Below, piece by piece: positions 25,371 through 34,301 of a DNA stretch of 64,000 bases. The stretch is from assembly GCA_002436415.1 (NCBI GenBank), contig DJMA01000033.1:62001-126000 (forward strand), written 5' to 3'. This DNA is from Bdellovibrionaceae bacterium UBA6502. GTDB lineage: Bacteria; Bdellovibrionota; Bdellovibrionia; Bdellovibrionales; UBA840. Within the stretch, counting starts at the first letter, position 1, and each line of letters begins with the position of its first letter. A program made the position numbers and the translations under genes. Below the pieces are notes generated by a model. That model saw only the letters and a program-made list of their open reading frames with translations, was not told the origin of the DNA and did not search any database.

Positions 25371-26702
25371 ATGGAAATTCGTCGACTGGACGACATGCAA
25401 ACTCTTGTGTCTTTATCCAAAAGAAGAGGATTTGTTTTTCAAAGTAGTGAAATCTACGGCGGGATCAATGCTTGTTGGGATTTTGGCCCACTAGGTGTTG
25501 AAGTAAAATTAAATGTGAAAAAAGCATGGTGGAAAGCCATGACTTCTCGTAAAGACATCGAAGGTTTAGATGCGGCGATCCTAATGCATCCACAAGTGTG
25601 GAAAGCAAGTGGTCACGTAGATGGTTTCTCTGATCCATTGGTAGACTGTAAAGACTGTAAAGCTAGACACCGTCAAGACAAGCTTGAGGATCCTACAACT
25701 TGTCCTAATTGTGGCGGCAAAAATTTAAGCGATCCACGTAATTTTAATTTAATGTTTAAAACCCATATGGGACCAGTTGAAGACTCAGGAAACGTTGTTT
25801 ATCTTCGTCCAGAGACGGCCCAAGGTATTTTTGTAAACTTTGAAAACGTAGCGACTAGCATGCGTAAAAAAATTCCTTTTGGGATTGCGCAAATTGGTAA
25901 AAGCTTCCGTAACGAAATCACTCCAGGAAATTTTATATTTAGAACTCGTGAGTTCGAACAAATGGAAATGCAATACTTTGTTAAGCCGGGTACGGATGAC
26001 GAAGCCTTCGAAGAGTGGAAAGAGATTCGTAAAAAGTTTTACTCTAAAATTGGCTTAAATCCTGAAAACCTTCGTTTTACTCCGCATGGCCCTGGTGAAT
26101 TGGCGCATTACGCGAAAGCAGCTTTTGATATTGAGTACAAATATCCAATTGGTTGGTCTGAGTTAGAGGGAATTCATAATCGTTCTGATTTTGATCTAAG
26201 ACAGCACCAGGAGTTTTCTGGAAAATCACTAGAGTATTTTGATGAAGCGGCAAAAGAGAAGTATTTGCCTTTCGTGATTGAAACGGCTGTAGGTTGTGAC
26301 CGTTTGGTATTGGCTTGTATGAGCGATGCTTATCGTGAAGAAATCTCTACTTTAGATAATGGCAAAGAAGATAAAAGAGTTGTAATGGGATTTCACCCAG
26401 ACATCGCACCAGTAAAAGCTGCGATTTTACCTCTTTCGAAGAAAGAGCCTTTATTGGAGTACGCAGACAAATTATTTGCAGATTTAAATGATTCCTACAA
26501 TGTACAAATGGATGTGGCTGGTAGTATCGGCAAAAGGTACCGTCGCCAAGATGAAATCGGAACTCCACTTTGTATTACTGTAGACTTTGATACTTTAGAG
26601 GATCACAAAGTTACCGTTCGTCATAGAGATACAATGGCTCAAGATCGTGTAGCGGTTGATCAATTAGCAAGCTATGTTTTTGACAAGCTTAGAAATTTCT
26701 AA
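25371..26702 (+). CDS. glyQS: Glycyl-tRNA synthetase, homodimeric class II
   Basis: A 443-residue class II synthetase of the alpha2 type. Motif 1 region and the RGFVFQSSEIYGGINACWDFGPLG opening are characteristic. A zinc-ribbon-like insertion follows (CKDC, then CPNCGG, residues ~88-124), then motif 2 (SFRNEITPGNFIFRTREFEQME), and motif 3 near GCDRLVLACM. The C-terminal anticodon-binding domain is shown by VQMDVAGSIGKRYRRQDEIGTP. It charges tRNA-Gly with glycine. It is followed 12 bases later by ppdK, probably in one transcript. Confidence 0.97.
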   Translation: MEIRRLDDMQTLVSLSKRRGFVFQSSEIYGGINACWDFGPLGVEVKLNVKKAWWKAMTSRKDIEGLDAAILMHPQVWKASGHVDGFSDPLVDCKDCKARHRQDKLEDPTTCPNCGGKNLSDPRNFNLMFKTHMGPVEDSGNVVYLRPETAQGIFVNFENVATSMRKKIPFGIAQIGKSFRNEITPGNFIFRTREFEQMEMQYFVKPGTDDEAFEEWKEIRKKFYSKIGLNPENLRFTPHGPGELAHYAKAAFDIEYKYPIGWSELEGIHNRSDFDLRQHQEFSGKSLEYFDEAAKEKYLPFVIETAVGCDRLVLACMSDAYREEISTLDNGKEDKRVVMGFHPDIAPVKAAILPLSKKEPLLEYADKLFADLNDSYNVQMDVAGSIGKRYRRQDEIGTPLCITVDFDTLEDHKVTVRHRDTMAQDRVAVDQLASYVFDKLRNF

Positions 26703-26714
26703 GCAGGGGGATTT

Positions 26715-29369
26715 ATGAATAAGCCCGAAAAGTTTGTATATCTTTTTAGTGAAGACAAAACGGATGGAGACGCAAGCCTTCGTAATGCTCTTGGTGGAAA
26801 GGGTGCAAACCTAGCTGAGATGTCTAAGTTGCAAGTTCCGGTTCCTCCTGGCTTTACCATCTCTACGGATATTTGTGCTTTTTATAACAAAGACACAGAT
26901 TTACCGGATTGGGTAAAAGCAGAAGTAAAAAATGCTTTGGCCGAAGTAGAAAAGCGAGTGAATAAAAAATTTGGAGATGCAGAAAATCCACTTTTAGTTT
27001 CTGTACGTTCAGGTGCTCGAGTGAGTATGCCAGGGATGATGGATACCATTTTGAATCTTGGTTTAAATGATACGACCGTGCAAGGTCTAGCTACCAAGTC
27101 TGGTAGCGAGCGTTTTGCTTGGGATTCTTATCGTCGATTTATTCAGATGTATTCTGATGTTGTGATGGGGATGAACCATAGTTTATTAGATGTTGCACTA
27201 GAAGATTTAAAAGCGGATCGCGGTTTAGAGAACGACTCTGATCTATCTGTTGAAGACTTAAAAGGACTCGTAAAATTATTTAAGAATCAAGTTTTAGATA
27301 GTACGGGCAAAAAGTTTCCTGAAACTCCGGAAGAGCAACTTTGGGGAGCTATTTCAGCAGTGTTTGAATCTTGGAATTCGGATCGTGCTATTACCTACAG
27401 AAAATTAAATGATATCGACGAGAGCTGGGGGACGGCAGTAAATGTGCAGTCTATGGTTTTTGGAAATATGGGAAATGATTCCGCAACTGGCGTAGCCTTT
27501 ACTCGTAACCCGAGTACTGGTGAAAAAAAGTTTTACGGTGAATTTTTAATCAACGCCCAAGGGGAAGATGTGGTTGCGGGGATCCGTACTCCACAGCCGA
27601 TTACTAAAGAAGAGGCTAGTGAAAAAAATATGTTAAGTCTTGAAGAGGCAATGCCTGAGGCTTTTCAAAAACTGGTCGAAATATATGAAAAACTAGAAGC
27701 TCACTACAAAGACATGCAAGATATCGAGTTTACCATTGAGCAAAACCGTTTATGGATGTTGCAAACTCGTACCGGTAAGCGTACTGCAAAAGCAGCCTTA
27801 AAGATTGCGTGTGATATGATTGATGAAAATTTGATTGATGAGAAAGAAGCGATCTTACGCGTTAGCCCTGAGTCGCTAGACCAACTTTTACATCCAAGTC
27901 TTGATCCAAAAGCGGAGCGCACGAAATTAACCAAAGGCTTACCAGCTTCGCCAGGTGCTGTGAATGGTAAAATCGTTTTTACCAGCGATGATGCTGAGGA
28001 AGCGGCGAAAAAAGGCGAAGAGGTAATTTTGGTTCGTACCGAAACTAGCCCTGAAGATATCTCGGGCATGATTGCTGCAAAAGGCATTTTAACGACTCGT
28101 GGTGGGATGACTTCTCACGCGGCCGTGGTTGCTCGTGGTATGGGTAAGTGTTGTGTGGCCGGTTGTGCAGAAGCAAACGTAGACTATACAAAAGGGACTT
28201 TAAGGATTCTAAATCATGAGCTTCATAAGGGTGATGTAATTACTCTAGATGGTTCTACAGGCGAAGTTTTCTTGGGAGAAGTAGCTACGATTGCTCCATC
28301 TGTGGATGGATATTTTGAACGCTTTATGAAAATGGCGGATAAATATCGTACTATGGGTGTTCGTTGCAATGCAGACACTCCACATGATTCAGAAATGGCA
28401 AAAAGCTTTGGAGCAGAAGGCATTGGTCTTTGTCGTACAGAGCATATGTTTTTTGGTCCTGAAAGAATTAACGTAGTTCGTGAAATGATTTTGGCAGATG
28501 GTGAGTTGGAAAGGCGTAAAGCACTTGATTTGCTGTTACCAATGCAAAAATCAGATTTCTATGACTTATTTAAAGTAATGGCAGGCCTACCAGTGACCAT
28601 TCGTTTGCTGGACCCGCCACTTCATGAGTTTCTTCCGCATACAGAAGATGAAGCGGTGGAAATTGCAGCGGCGATTGGAGTAAGCATAGACAAACTAAAT
28701 ACAAAGGTTAAGGCCTTGCATGAGTTTAACCCTATGCTTGGTCACAGAGGTTGTCGTCTTGCTATCACGTATCCTGAAATTTATGAAATGCAAGCTAGAG
28801 CCATTGCTTTGGCCGCTGCGGATTGTGTGAAAGAGGGGCAGACTTTGATTCCTGAAATCATGATCCCGCTAATCGCAACAGATAAAGAGTTAGTGATTTT
28901 AAGAGAATTAGTTGAAAAAACAGTTAAAGAAGTTCAAAGCGAAACCAAAACAGATTTTGATTATCGCATTGGAACTATGATTGAGCTTCCTCGCGCTGCC
29001 TTGACGGCAGATGAGATCGCCAAAGATGCAGACTTCTTTAGCTTTGGAACAAATGACTTAACACAAACTGGTCTTGGGTTATCCAGAGATGACGCTGGTA
29101 AGTTTTTAGGAACTTATGTAAATAGCGGAGTTTTTGAAAAAGACCCGTTTGTAAGTATTGATCAACGTGGAGTTGGTAAGTTGGTGAAGATGGGTACTGA
29201 TTTAGGAAGATCAGCAAAAAATAATTTAAAAGTTGGAGTTTGTGGCGAGCATGGTGGAGATCCTGCGAGCATCGAATTCTTTCAGTCAGTTGGGTTAGAC
29301 TACGTGAGTTGTTCACCATATCGAGTGCCAATAGCTCGATTAGCAGCAGCTCAGGCCGCAGTGAAATAA
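26715..29369 (+). CDS. ppdK: Pyruvate, phosphate dikinase
   Basis: At 884 residues this is the normal family length. The N-terminal nucleotide-binding domain opens LGGKGANLAEMSKLQVPVPPGFTIST and contains SVRSGARVSMPGMMDT. The phosphohistidine domain has GGMTSHAAVVARGMGK with the catalytic His near residue 470. The C-terminal PEP/pyruvate barrel ends with FGTNDLTQTGLGLSRDD and VCGEHGGDP, including the catalytic Cys. It interconverts pyruvate, ATP and Pi with PEP, AMP and PPi. Whether it runs toward gluconeogenesis or glycolysis here is unknown. I see no PPDK regulatory protein gene nearby. Confidence 0.97.
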   Translation: MNKPEKFVYLFSEDKTDGDASLRNALGGKGANLAEMSKLQVPVPPGFTISTDICAFYNKDTDLPDWVKAEVKNALAEVEKRVNKKFGDAENPLLVSVRSGARVSMPGMMDTILNLGLNDTTVQGLATKSGSERFAWDSYRRFIQMYSDVVMGMNHSLLDVALEDLKADRGLENDSDLSVEDLKGLVKLFKNQVLDSTGKKFPETPEEQLWGAISAVFESWNSDRAITYRKLNDIDESWGTAVNVQSMVFGNMGNDSATGVAFTRNPSTGEKKFYGEFLINAQGEDVVAGIRTPQPITKEEASEKNMLSLEEAMPEAFQKLVEIYEKLEAHYKDMQDIEFTIEQNRLWMLQTRTGKRTAKAALKIACDMIDENLIDEKEAILRVSPESLDQLLHPSLDPKAERTKLTKGLPASPGAVNGKIVFTSDDAEEAAKKGEEVILVRTETSPEDISGMIAAKGILTTRGGMTSHAAVVARGMGKCCVAGCAEANVDYTKGTLRILNHELHKGDVITLDGSTGEVFLGEVATIAPSVDGYFERFMKMADKYRTMGVRCNADTPHDSEMAKSFGAEGIGLCRTEHMFFGPERINVVREMILADGELERRKALDLLLPMQKSDFYDLFKVMAGLPVTIRLLDPPLHEFLPHTEDEAVEIAAAIGVSIDKLNTKVKALHEFNPMLGHRGCRLAITYPEIYEMQARAIALAAADCVKEGQTLIPEIMIPLIATDKELVILRELVEKTVKEVQSETKTDFDYRIGTMIELPRAALTADEIAKDADFFSFGTNDLTQTGLGLSRDDAGKFLGTYVNSGVFEKDPFVSIDQRGVGKLVKMGTDLGRSAKNNLKVGVCGEHGGDPASIEFFQSVGLDYVSCSPYRVPIARLAAAQAAVK

Positions 29370-29378
29370 GGGGGCGGA

Positions 29379-32300
29379 ATGCGGATTAAGAAGTTAGAAC
29401 TGTGTGGATTCAAATCGTTTAAAGACAGAACTGTGATTCATTTTCATGAAGGAATCACGGGTATTGTTGGACCAAACGGCTGTGGTAAATCAAACATCGT
29501 GGATGCATTGGTTTGGGCTATGGGTGAGCAAAGTGCAAAGCACCTTCGTGGTTCCAATATGTCAGACGTTATTTTTGGTGGAGCTGAAGGTTATGCTCCG
29601 GGTGGAATGGCCGAAGTGTCCATCACCTTAGAAAATGACGGTGGTGCATTTCCAGCGAAATATTTAAACCATTCAGAAATTATGGTTACTAGAAAACTTC
29701 ACAGAAGTGGAGAGTCTGAATACCTTGTAAACAAGCAACCGGCGAGACTTCGTGATATCACAGAAGTGTTTATGGATACGGGTGCTGGTGCTAAGGGTTT
29801 TAGTATTATCGAGCAGGGTGCCATTGGTAAAATCGTTACTGCAAAGCCTCTTGATCGTAGATCATTGATTGAAGAAGCGGCTGGTATTACTAAATTTAAA
29901 GCTAGAAAAAAAGAGTCGCAAAGAAAATTGGTTCAGACTGAGCAAAACTTGGTACGTATCAATGATATCGTGACAGAATTAAAACGTCGAATCGATGCGC
30001 TTCAACGTCAGGCGAAAAAAGCCGAACGTTACCGTCGAATCAAAGAAGAATTAGAAGACCTTGATTTGTGGTTGAGCTCTAAAAAATTCTTAAAATTAAA
30101 AGACGATAGTGATGAGGCAGAAAAAGTTTTTGCCGACGCACAAGACACAGAAGTGGGAAGTCTTTCGGATCTAGAGCAAATTGAAACTGAGCTAGAAACT
30201 CTTAAGCTAGAAATGCTTGAAAAAGAAAAAGCTTTGGAAGTGGAACAAATCAAACACGAAGAGTTAAAAGACAATGTTCGTCGTAAAGAGATGGAGCTGC
30301 AGTCTTTGAGCTTTGAGGTTGAGCAAGCGAAACGCAAAGGGGAGATGACTGAGAATATCGCCCAAGAGCTGGAAACTCGTCGTGAAGCTTTGGCAGAAAG
30401 TGTTGAAGGCCTTAAACTTCAGACCACAGAATTAGAGACTTCTGCTGAAAACATTCGTGCAGAATATGAAACAAAAAAAGAAGCCTTTGATAATATTCAT
30501 GAAAGCATTGTAGATCTTGAGACAGAATTAAATACAAGTCGCAGATCTTTAAACGAACTGTCTGGTAGGGAGTCTGCGGATGCGGCCAGATTAAGTTCTC
30601 TAGAAAGTCAGTTGGATGAATTGAGTACCCGTGAGGAAAGCTCTGGTCAGTCCTTGGCTGAATTACGTGAACAAAAAGATGAGTTCGAAGGGATTTATAA
30701 AAAATCCGTGAATGAGCTTGAAAACTCTCGTCAAATGCAATTAGACATCATGAAGGACGTGGACAACTTCCAAGAAAATCGTGATCAAATCTTTGCAAAC
30801 ACAGAAAACAAGCGAAAAGAAGTTGCTGATTTCAAAGAAGAATTGAACCTAGTAACTAGTCGTCTTTATGGTTTAGAAAATCTTCAAGCAAGCTTTGAGG
30901 GTTTTGAAGAAGGCGTTAAAAATGTAATGTTATGGCATCGTAAAAGATATGAAGCTACTGCTGATGGTGGCATGCAGGAAGTTCCTGAGATGCTACCAAT
31001 TTCAGAAGTTGTTAGTGTGCCAGAAGATTACGAAGTTGCTATGGAGGCAGCTCTTGGTGGGCGTTTACAGGTGTTGTTAACGGAAAACCAAGATTTATCT
31101 TTAGGAGCTATCGATTACTTAAAAGATAACAATACGGGACGAAGCTCGTTCTTATCTGCAAATGCAGATGACTCTCAGTCATCAGAGCAAAGCACTCCAA
31201 GCGGAGAAGGTTTTGTGAACCTATTAACTGATGTAGTGAGTGCTCCTGATAAATACAGCCAATCCGTACAACTGCTATTAAATAAAGTGGCAATTGTTGA
31301 TAGTGTTCGCACGGCATTGCGTATGCGTCCTGCCTATCCTGGATGGACTTTCGTAACTAAAGACGGTGACACATTGTCTGCTGATGGAGTTTTAACTGGT
31401 GGAGCCCAAGACAGTGCTGACTCAGGAATTTTAAAGCGTAAGCGTGAAATCCAAGACCTGTCGCAGAAAAAAGAAGAATGGGCTGGAAAGTTGGCCTTGG
31501 CAACGACTGCCTTGGAAAAGCTTGAGAAGCAATTAAAGCAAATCGACACAGAGCTTGAAGAAGCAAAAAAAGCGAAGTACGAACAAGAAATTCGTTTGGC
31601 TGAGCTTAAAAAAGATGTAGAGCGTTCTGAAAAGGAATTTCAAAATGCAGAACGTGCTTTTACTCGCCAAGAAGAAGAGTTTAGTCAGTTAAGTGCTAAA
31701 AAAGCTAAACTAGAAGAAGACATTGATGCTCTAGCAAGTTCTCTTGAAGAAACTAGAACACAAAAAATGCAAACGGAAGAGCGTGTTACTGAGTTGGATG
31801 AAGAACTAGTTTCTACTAAATTGGGAATCGGTGATCTACAAACATCTGTTACTGATCTAAAAGTGGATCTTGCTTCTAAAGACCAAGAGCTAAGTGGTTT
31901 ACGTCGACAATTAGAGATGCAAGAGCAGTCTTTAAGTGATGTGATGGCTAAAATTAACTCTGTAAGTGCTGATGCTGCCCAAAACACAGAGTTGATGTCG
32001 GAAAACCAAATTCAACTTGAGCAAGAAAAAGTAGCTCTTGAACAACAGATTGGTGAAGTGGAACGTTTTGCCGAGAAGTTTTCAGCCATGAAAGATTCTT
32101 TTGAACAAGAGTCTGCGGAGTTAAAAGAGAGTGAAGCGGATTTGTTAAAACGTCGTAGAGTTTATACTGATCGCCAACAAAAAATGAATGATGCTCAATT
32201 AAAACTAGAGCAAGCAAAAATGAAAGAAACTTACCTAATCGATCAAGTAAAAGAGCGTTATTTGATCAATCTTGCTGAGGTGGCAGAGAACTACCGTGAG

Positions 32301-32981
32301 CGAGAAGGGGATATGGAGCAAGCAGAAAGAGATGTAACTGAGCTTCGTGAAAAACTGAAGAAAATGGGTGAGGTTAACCTTTCGGCTATTGAAGAATATG
32401 ACGATACGATTGAGCGTTATGAGTTCTTGTCTAAGCAACAAGAGGACTTATTAGCTGCAAAGAAAGAGTTAAATCGCGTGATCGATCGAATCAACAGAAT
32501 TTGTTCTAAACGTTTCCGTGATACCTTTGAAGCAGTGAATGAGCGTTTTAAAACGGCATTCCCAGTTTTATTTGGTGGTGGAGAAGCGAAGTTAACCTTG
32601 ATCGAAGATGAAGAAAAAGATGAAATGGGAATCGACATTATGGCTCGTCCTCCAGGTAAAAAACTACAGTCTGTGAGTTTGTTATCGGGTGGTGAAAAAG
32701 CTTTAACTGCGGTTGCACTAATCTTCTCGATTTTCTTGGTGAAGCCAAGTCCATACTGTCTACTGGATGAGGTTGATGCGCCACTAGATGATGCTAACGT
32801 GACTCGTTACAATGACCTTGTTCAAGAGATGTCGAAGAGATCTCAGATCATCGTTGTAACGCATAACAAGCACACAATGGGGAAAACAAACAAGATCTAT
32901 GGTGTGACTATGCAAGAGCGTGGAGTTTCAAAAATGGTTTCAGTAAATTTAGATGAAGCCAGTGAAATTGCCTCTCTTTAA
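29379..32981 (+). CDS. smc: Chromosome segregation protein SMC
   Basis: A 1200-residue SMC. The head begins MRIKKLELCGFKSFKD with Walker A GPNGCGKSNIVDAL. Two long coiled coils (roughly 170-515 and 680-1030) flank a hinge at ~520-660 (EVVSVPEDYEVAMEAALGGRLQ, DGVLTGGAQDS). The C-terminal head holds the signature LLSGGEKALTAVALIF and Walker B PYCLLDEVDAPLDD. With kleisin and winged-helix partners, not encoded here, it forms the condensin that organises the chromosome. The start is ATG with GGGGGCGG upstream, 9 bases after ppdK. A strong terminator follows, so glyQS-ppdK-smc may be one operon. Confidence 0.97.
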   Translation: MRIKKLELCGFKSFKDRTVIHFHEGITGIVGPNGCGKSNIVDALVWAMGEQSAKHLRGSNMSDVIFGGAEGYAPGGMAEVSITLENDGGAFPAKYLNHSEIMVTRKLHRSGESEYLVNKQPARLRDITEVFMDTGAGAKGFSIIEQGAIGKIVTAKPLDRRSLIEEAAGITKFKARKKESQRKLVQTEQNLVRINDIVTELKRRIDALQRQAKKAERYRRIKEELEDLDLWLSSKKFLKLKDDSDEAEKVFADAQDTEVGSLSDLEQIETELETLKLEMLEKEKALEVEQIKHEELKDNVRRKEMELQSLSFEVEQAKRKGEMTENIAQELETRREALAESVEGLKLQTTELETSAENIRAEYETKKEAFDNIHESIVDLETELNTSRRSLNELSGRESADAARLSSLESQLDELSTREESSGQSLAELREQKDEFEGIYKKSVNELENSRQMQLDIMKDVDNFQENRDQIFANTENKRKEVADFKEELNLVTSRLYGLENLQASFEGFEEGVKNVMLWHRKRYEATADGGMQEVPEMLPISEVVSVPEDYEVAMEAALGGRLQVLLTENQDLSLGAIDYLKDNNTGRSSFLSANADDSQSSEQSTPSGEGFVNLLTDVVSAPDKYSQSVQLLLNKVAIVDSVRTALRMRPAYPGWTFVTKDGDTLSADGVLTGGAQDSADSGILKRKREIQDLSQKKEEWAGKLALATTALEKLEKQLKQIDTELEEAKKAKYEQEIRLAELKKDVERSEKEFQNAERAFTRQEEEFSQLSAKKAKLEEDIDALASSLEETRTQKMQTEERVTELDEELVSTKLGIGDLQTSVTDLKVDLASKDQELSGLRRQLEMQEQSLSDVMAKINSVSADAAQNTELMSENQIQLEQEKVALEQQIGEVERFAEKFSAMKDSFEQESAELKESEADLLKRRRVYTDRQQKMNDAQLKLEQAKMKETYLIDQVKERYLINLAEVAENYREREGDMEQAERDVTELREKLKKMGEVNLSAIEEYDDTIERYEFLSKQQEDLLAAKKELNRVIDRINRICSKRFRDTFEAVNERFKTAFPVLFGGGEAKLTLIEDEEKDEMGIDIMARPPGKKLQSVSLLSGGEKALTAVALIFSIFLVKPSPYCLLDEVDAPLDDANVTRYNDLVQEMSKRSQIIVVTHNKHTMGKTNKIYGVTMQERGVSKMVSVNLDEASEIASL

Positions 32982-33005
32982 TCCTTAAAAAATAAATTAA
33001 TTTAT

Positions 33006-33031
33006 AAAGCCTCCTTTTGGAGGCTTTTTTT
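33006..33031 (+). terminator. Intrinsic terminator after smc
   Basis: AAAGCCTCC, loop TTTT, GGAGGCTTT, followed by further T. It lies 25 bases after the smc stop. Confidence 0.92.
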
Positions 33032-33138
33032 GTTCCTAAATTGTTCGTTAGCAAGACCTGGCTTTTGTTTGCAATTGAAAAAGAATTGATGGAGTTTGTA
33101 ATCTGTGTAAGGCTATTTCGAGAAGCAGGGGAGTGCCA

Positions 33139-33384
33139 ATGAATATTCTTGCTAAAATTAGTTCTTTACAAAAATCAACGAAGGTATTGTTAATAATTGG
33201 AGTGGTATTGGCTATGGCAAATATTGTCATGTTTAATACTGGCCAAATTGATATGTCTAATGTCAGTGTTTCCGAACCTTCTAATCTTTCATTGGAAGAC
33301 TTGATTGAGCAGGATCGTATTTATCGTGAAAAGATTCGCCAACAAGAAGAAGCTGCAAATGAGGCTAAGAAAGTTTCTAAGTAG
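33139..33384 (+). CDS. Small single-pass membrane protein
   Basis: An 81-residue protein: a short basic N-terminus, one membrane helix (VLLIIGVVLAMANIVMF, residues ~18-34), then a soluble, charged segment ending in a helix (EDLIEQDRIYREKIRQQEEAANEAKK). ATG 33139 has AGGGGAG upstream and is preferred to GTG 33133. It stands alone after the smc terminator. No family recognised; the C-terminal helix might form a coiled coil. Confidence 0.65.
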   Translation: MNILAKISSLQKSTKVLLIIGVVLAMANIVMFNTGQIDMSNVSVSEPSNLSLEDLIEQDRIYREKIRQQEEAANEAKKVSK

Positions 33385-33470
33385 TTTTGTTTGAGGGGGT
33401 TCTGTCGGAGCTTTTTTGAATTGGCAGTTTTGTTCTGTTGATTCTTTTTTGAGTGGTTCATTTTGTGTTG

Positions 33471-33607
33471 TTTTTTGCCTGGCGGCTGGGTTTTTGGCCT
33501 TGCTTTAATTGAGTTTTTGAACGCTCTTTTAATTCTTTTTTTGAGCTATTCTTTGGGGGCTTTTTTCGCCTGGCGGCTGGCTTTTTTGGCTTTGCCTGAT
33601 TTGAGTT
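33471..33607 (+). repeat. Pair of direct repeats with core GCCTGGCGGCTGG
   Basis: Two copies of about 47 bases, at roughly 33471-33518 and 33561-33607, share a T-run, GCCTGGCGGCTGG, a T-run, TTGGC and ATT-GAGTTT. They are 90 bases apart in a strongly T-rich, A-poor plus strand. No gene is visible in them. Confidence 0.75.
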
Positions 33608-33628
33608 TGCCGGGTTCTAAATGATCCG

Positions 33629-33731
33629 CCACTCCCAGAAAAAAAATAATTCTCCATGCTCAAACAGTCCTCCTTCGCCTTTGGCTCGTGCGGAACTGCG
33701 CGTGGAGAACTATTTTTTTTGCTGGGAATGG
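33629..33731. repeat. Long imperfect inverted repeat
   Basis: Arms 33629-33656 and 33703-33731 match over about 28 bases with two mismatches and one extra base. Each arm contains CCCAG, an A8 tract, and TTCTCCA, or the complement. The 46-base loop contains smaller pairing (AGTCC with GGAACT). Because A8 and T8 flank the TTCTCCA/TGGAGAA stem it could also work as a bidirectional terminator. It could be a REP-like or MITE-like element. Confidence 0.75.
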
Positions 33732-33750
33732 CTCTTTCTTTTTTGAGATA

Positions 33751-33800
33751 CTACCTACCTACCTACCTACCTAACTTACTAACTAACTAACTTACTTACT
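33751..33800. repeat. Tetranucleotide microsatellite (CTAC)5 followed by CTAA/CTTA-type repeats
   Basis: Five exact CTAC units at 33751-33770 run into thirty further bases of CTAA and CTTA-like units. Tetranucleotide tracts are slippage hotspots. It lies about 255 bases before the small secreted protein gene, too far for a simple promoter-spacing switch. From 33801 to 34054 there is otherwise only AT-rich sequence, with GGGAGG before the next gene. Confidence 0.85.
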
Positions 33801-34054
33801 TTTTCTTTCATTAGTTAGGATAGATTTCTCTTTTTTTATTTCGACTTTTAATTGTTTGATTAATTTAGTTGGCTTGGTTTTTCTGAGATTGTCTTTGTTA
33901 AGATTATATTTACAACTGCATCTTTAATGGGAGAGCGTAAACATTTATGTGTTTGATGAAGGCTAGCTTCTTAAAAAAAATGAGGTGATAGAAATTAAAA
34001 CTTGCCAAGTGATTTTAAACTTCTAGAATTTCCTCATAACAATTGGGAGGTTAT

Positions 34055-34282
34055 ATGAAAGCATTAATGCTTATTGCAGCTCTTGGGCTAATGGCTCCTA
34101 ATTCTTTCGCCGGGAAAGCAGATGACATTGTTGAAGCTTGTGGTGGAAAAATTAGTAAAAAAGAAGCTTCAAGAAAGATTAAAGACGTTTACATGAGATG
34201 TGTTAAAGGTACCAAGGTTCAAATCAAAAGTTGCGAAGTCGACTGTAAGAATGAGACCGAGGGTGCAAAAATTGGTGGATAG
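34055..34282 (+). CDS. Small secreted Cys-containing protein
   Basis: A 75-residue product; ATG 34055 has GGGAGG upstream and opens a signal peptide (MKALMLIAALGLMAPNSFA). The mature ~55 residues contain four Cys (EACGG, MRCVKG, KSCEVDC), enough for two disulfides, and are basic. It lies 19 bases before the porin gene and is probably co-transcribed. No family is recognised. A role linked to the porin or to the envelope is a guess. Confidence 0.7.
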   Translation: MKALMLIAALGLMAPNSFAGKADDIVEACGGKISKKEASRKIKDVYMRCVKGTKVQIKSCEVDCKNETEGAKIGG

Positions 34283-34301
34283 GCAACAGAGGGGATAGCT
34301 T

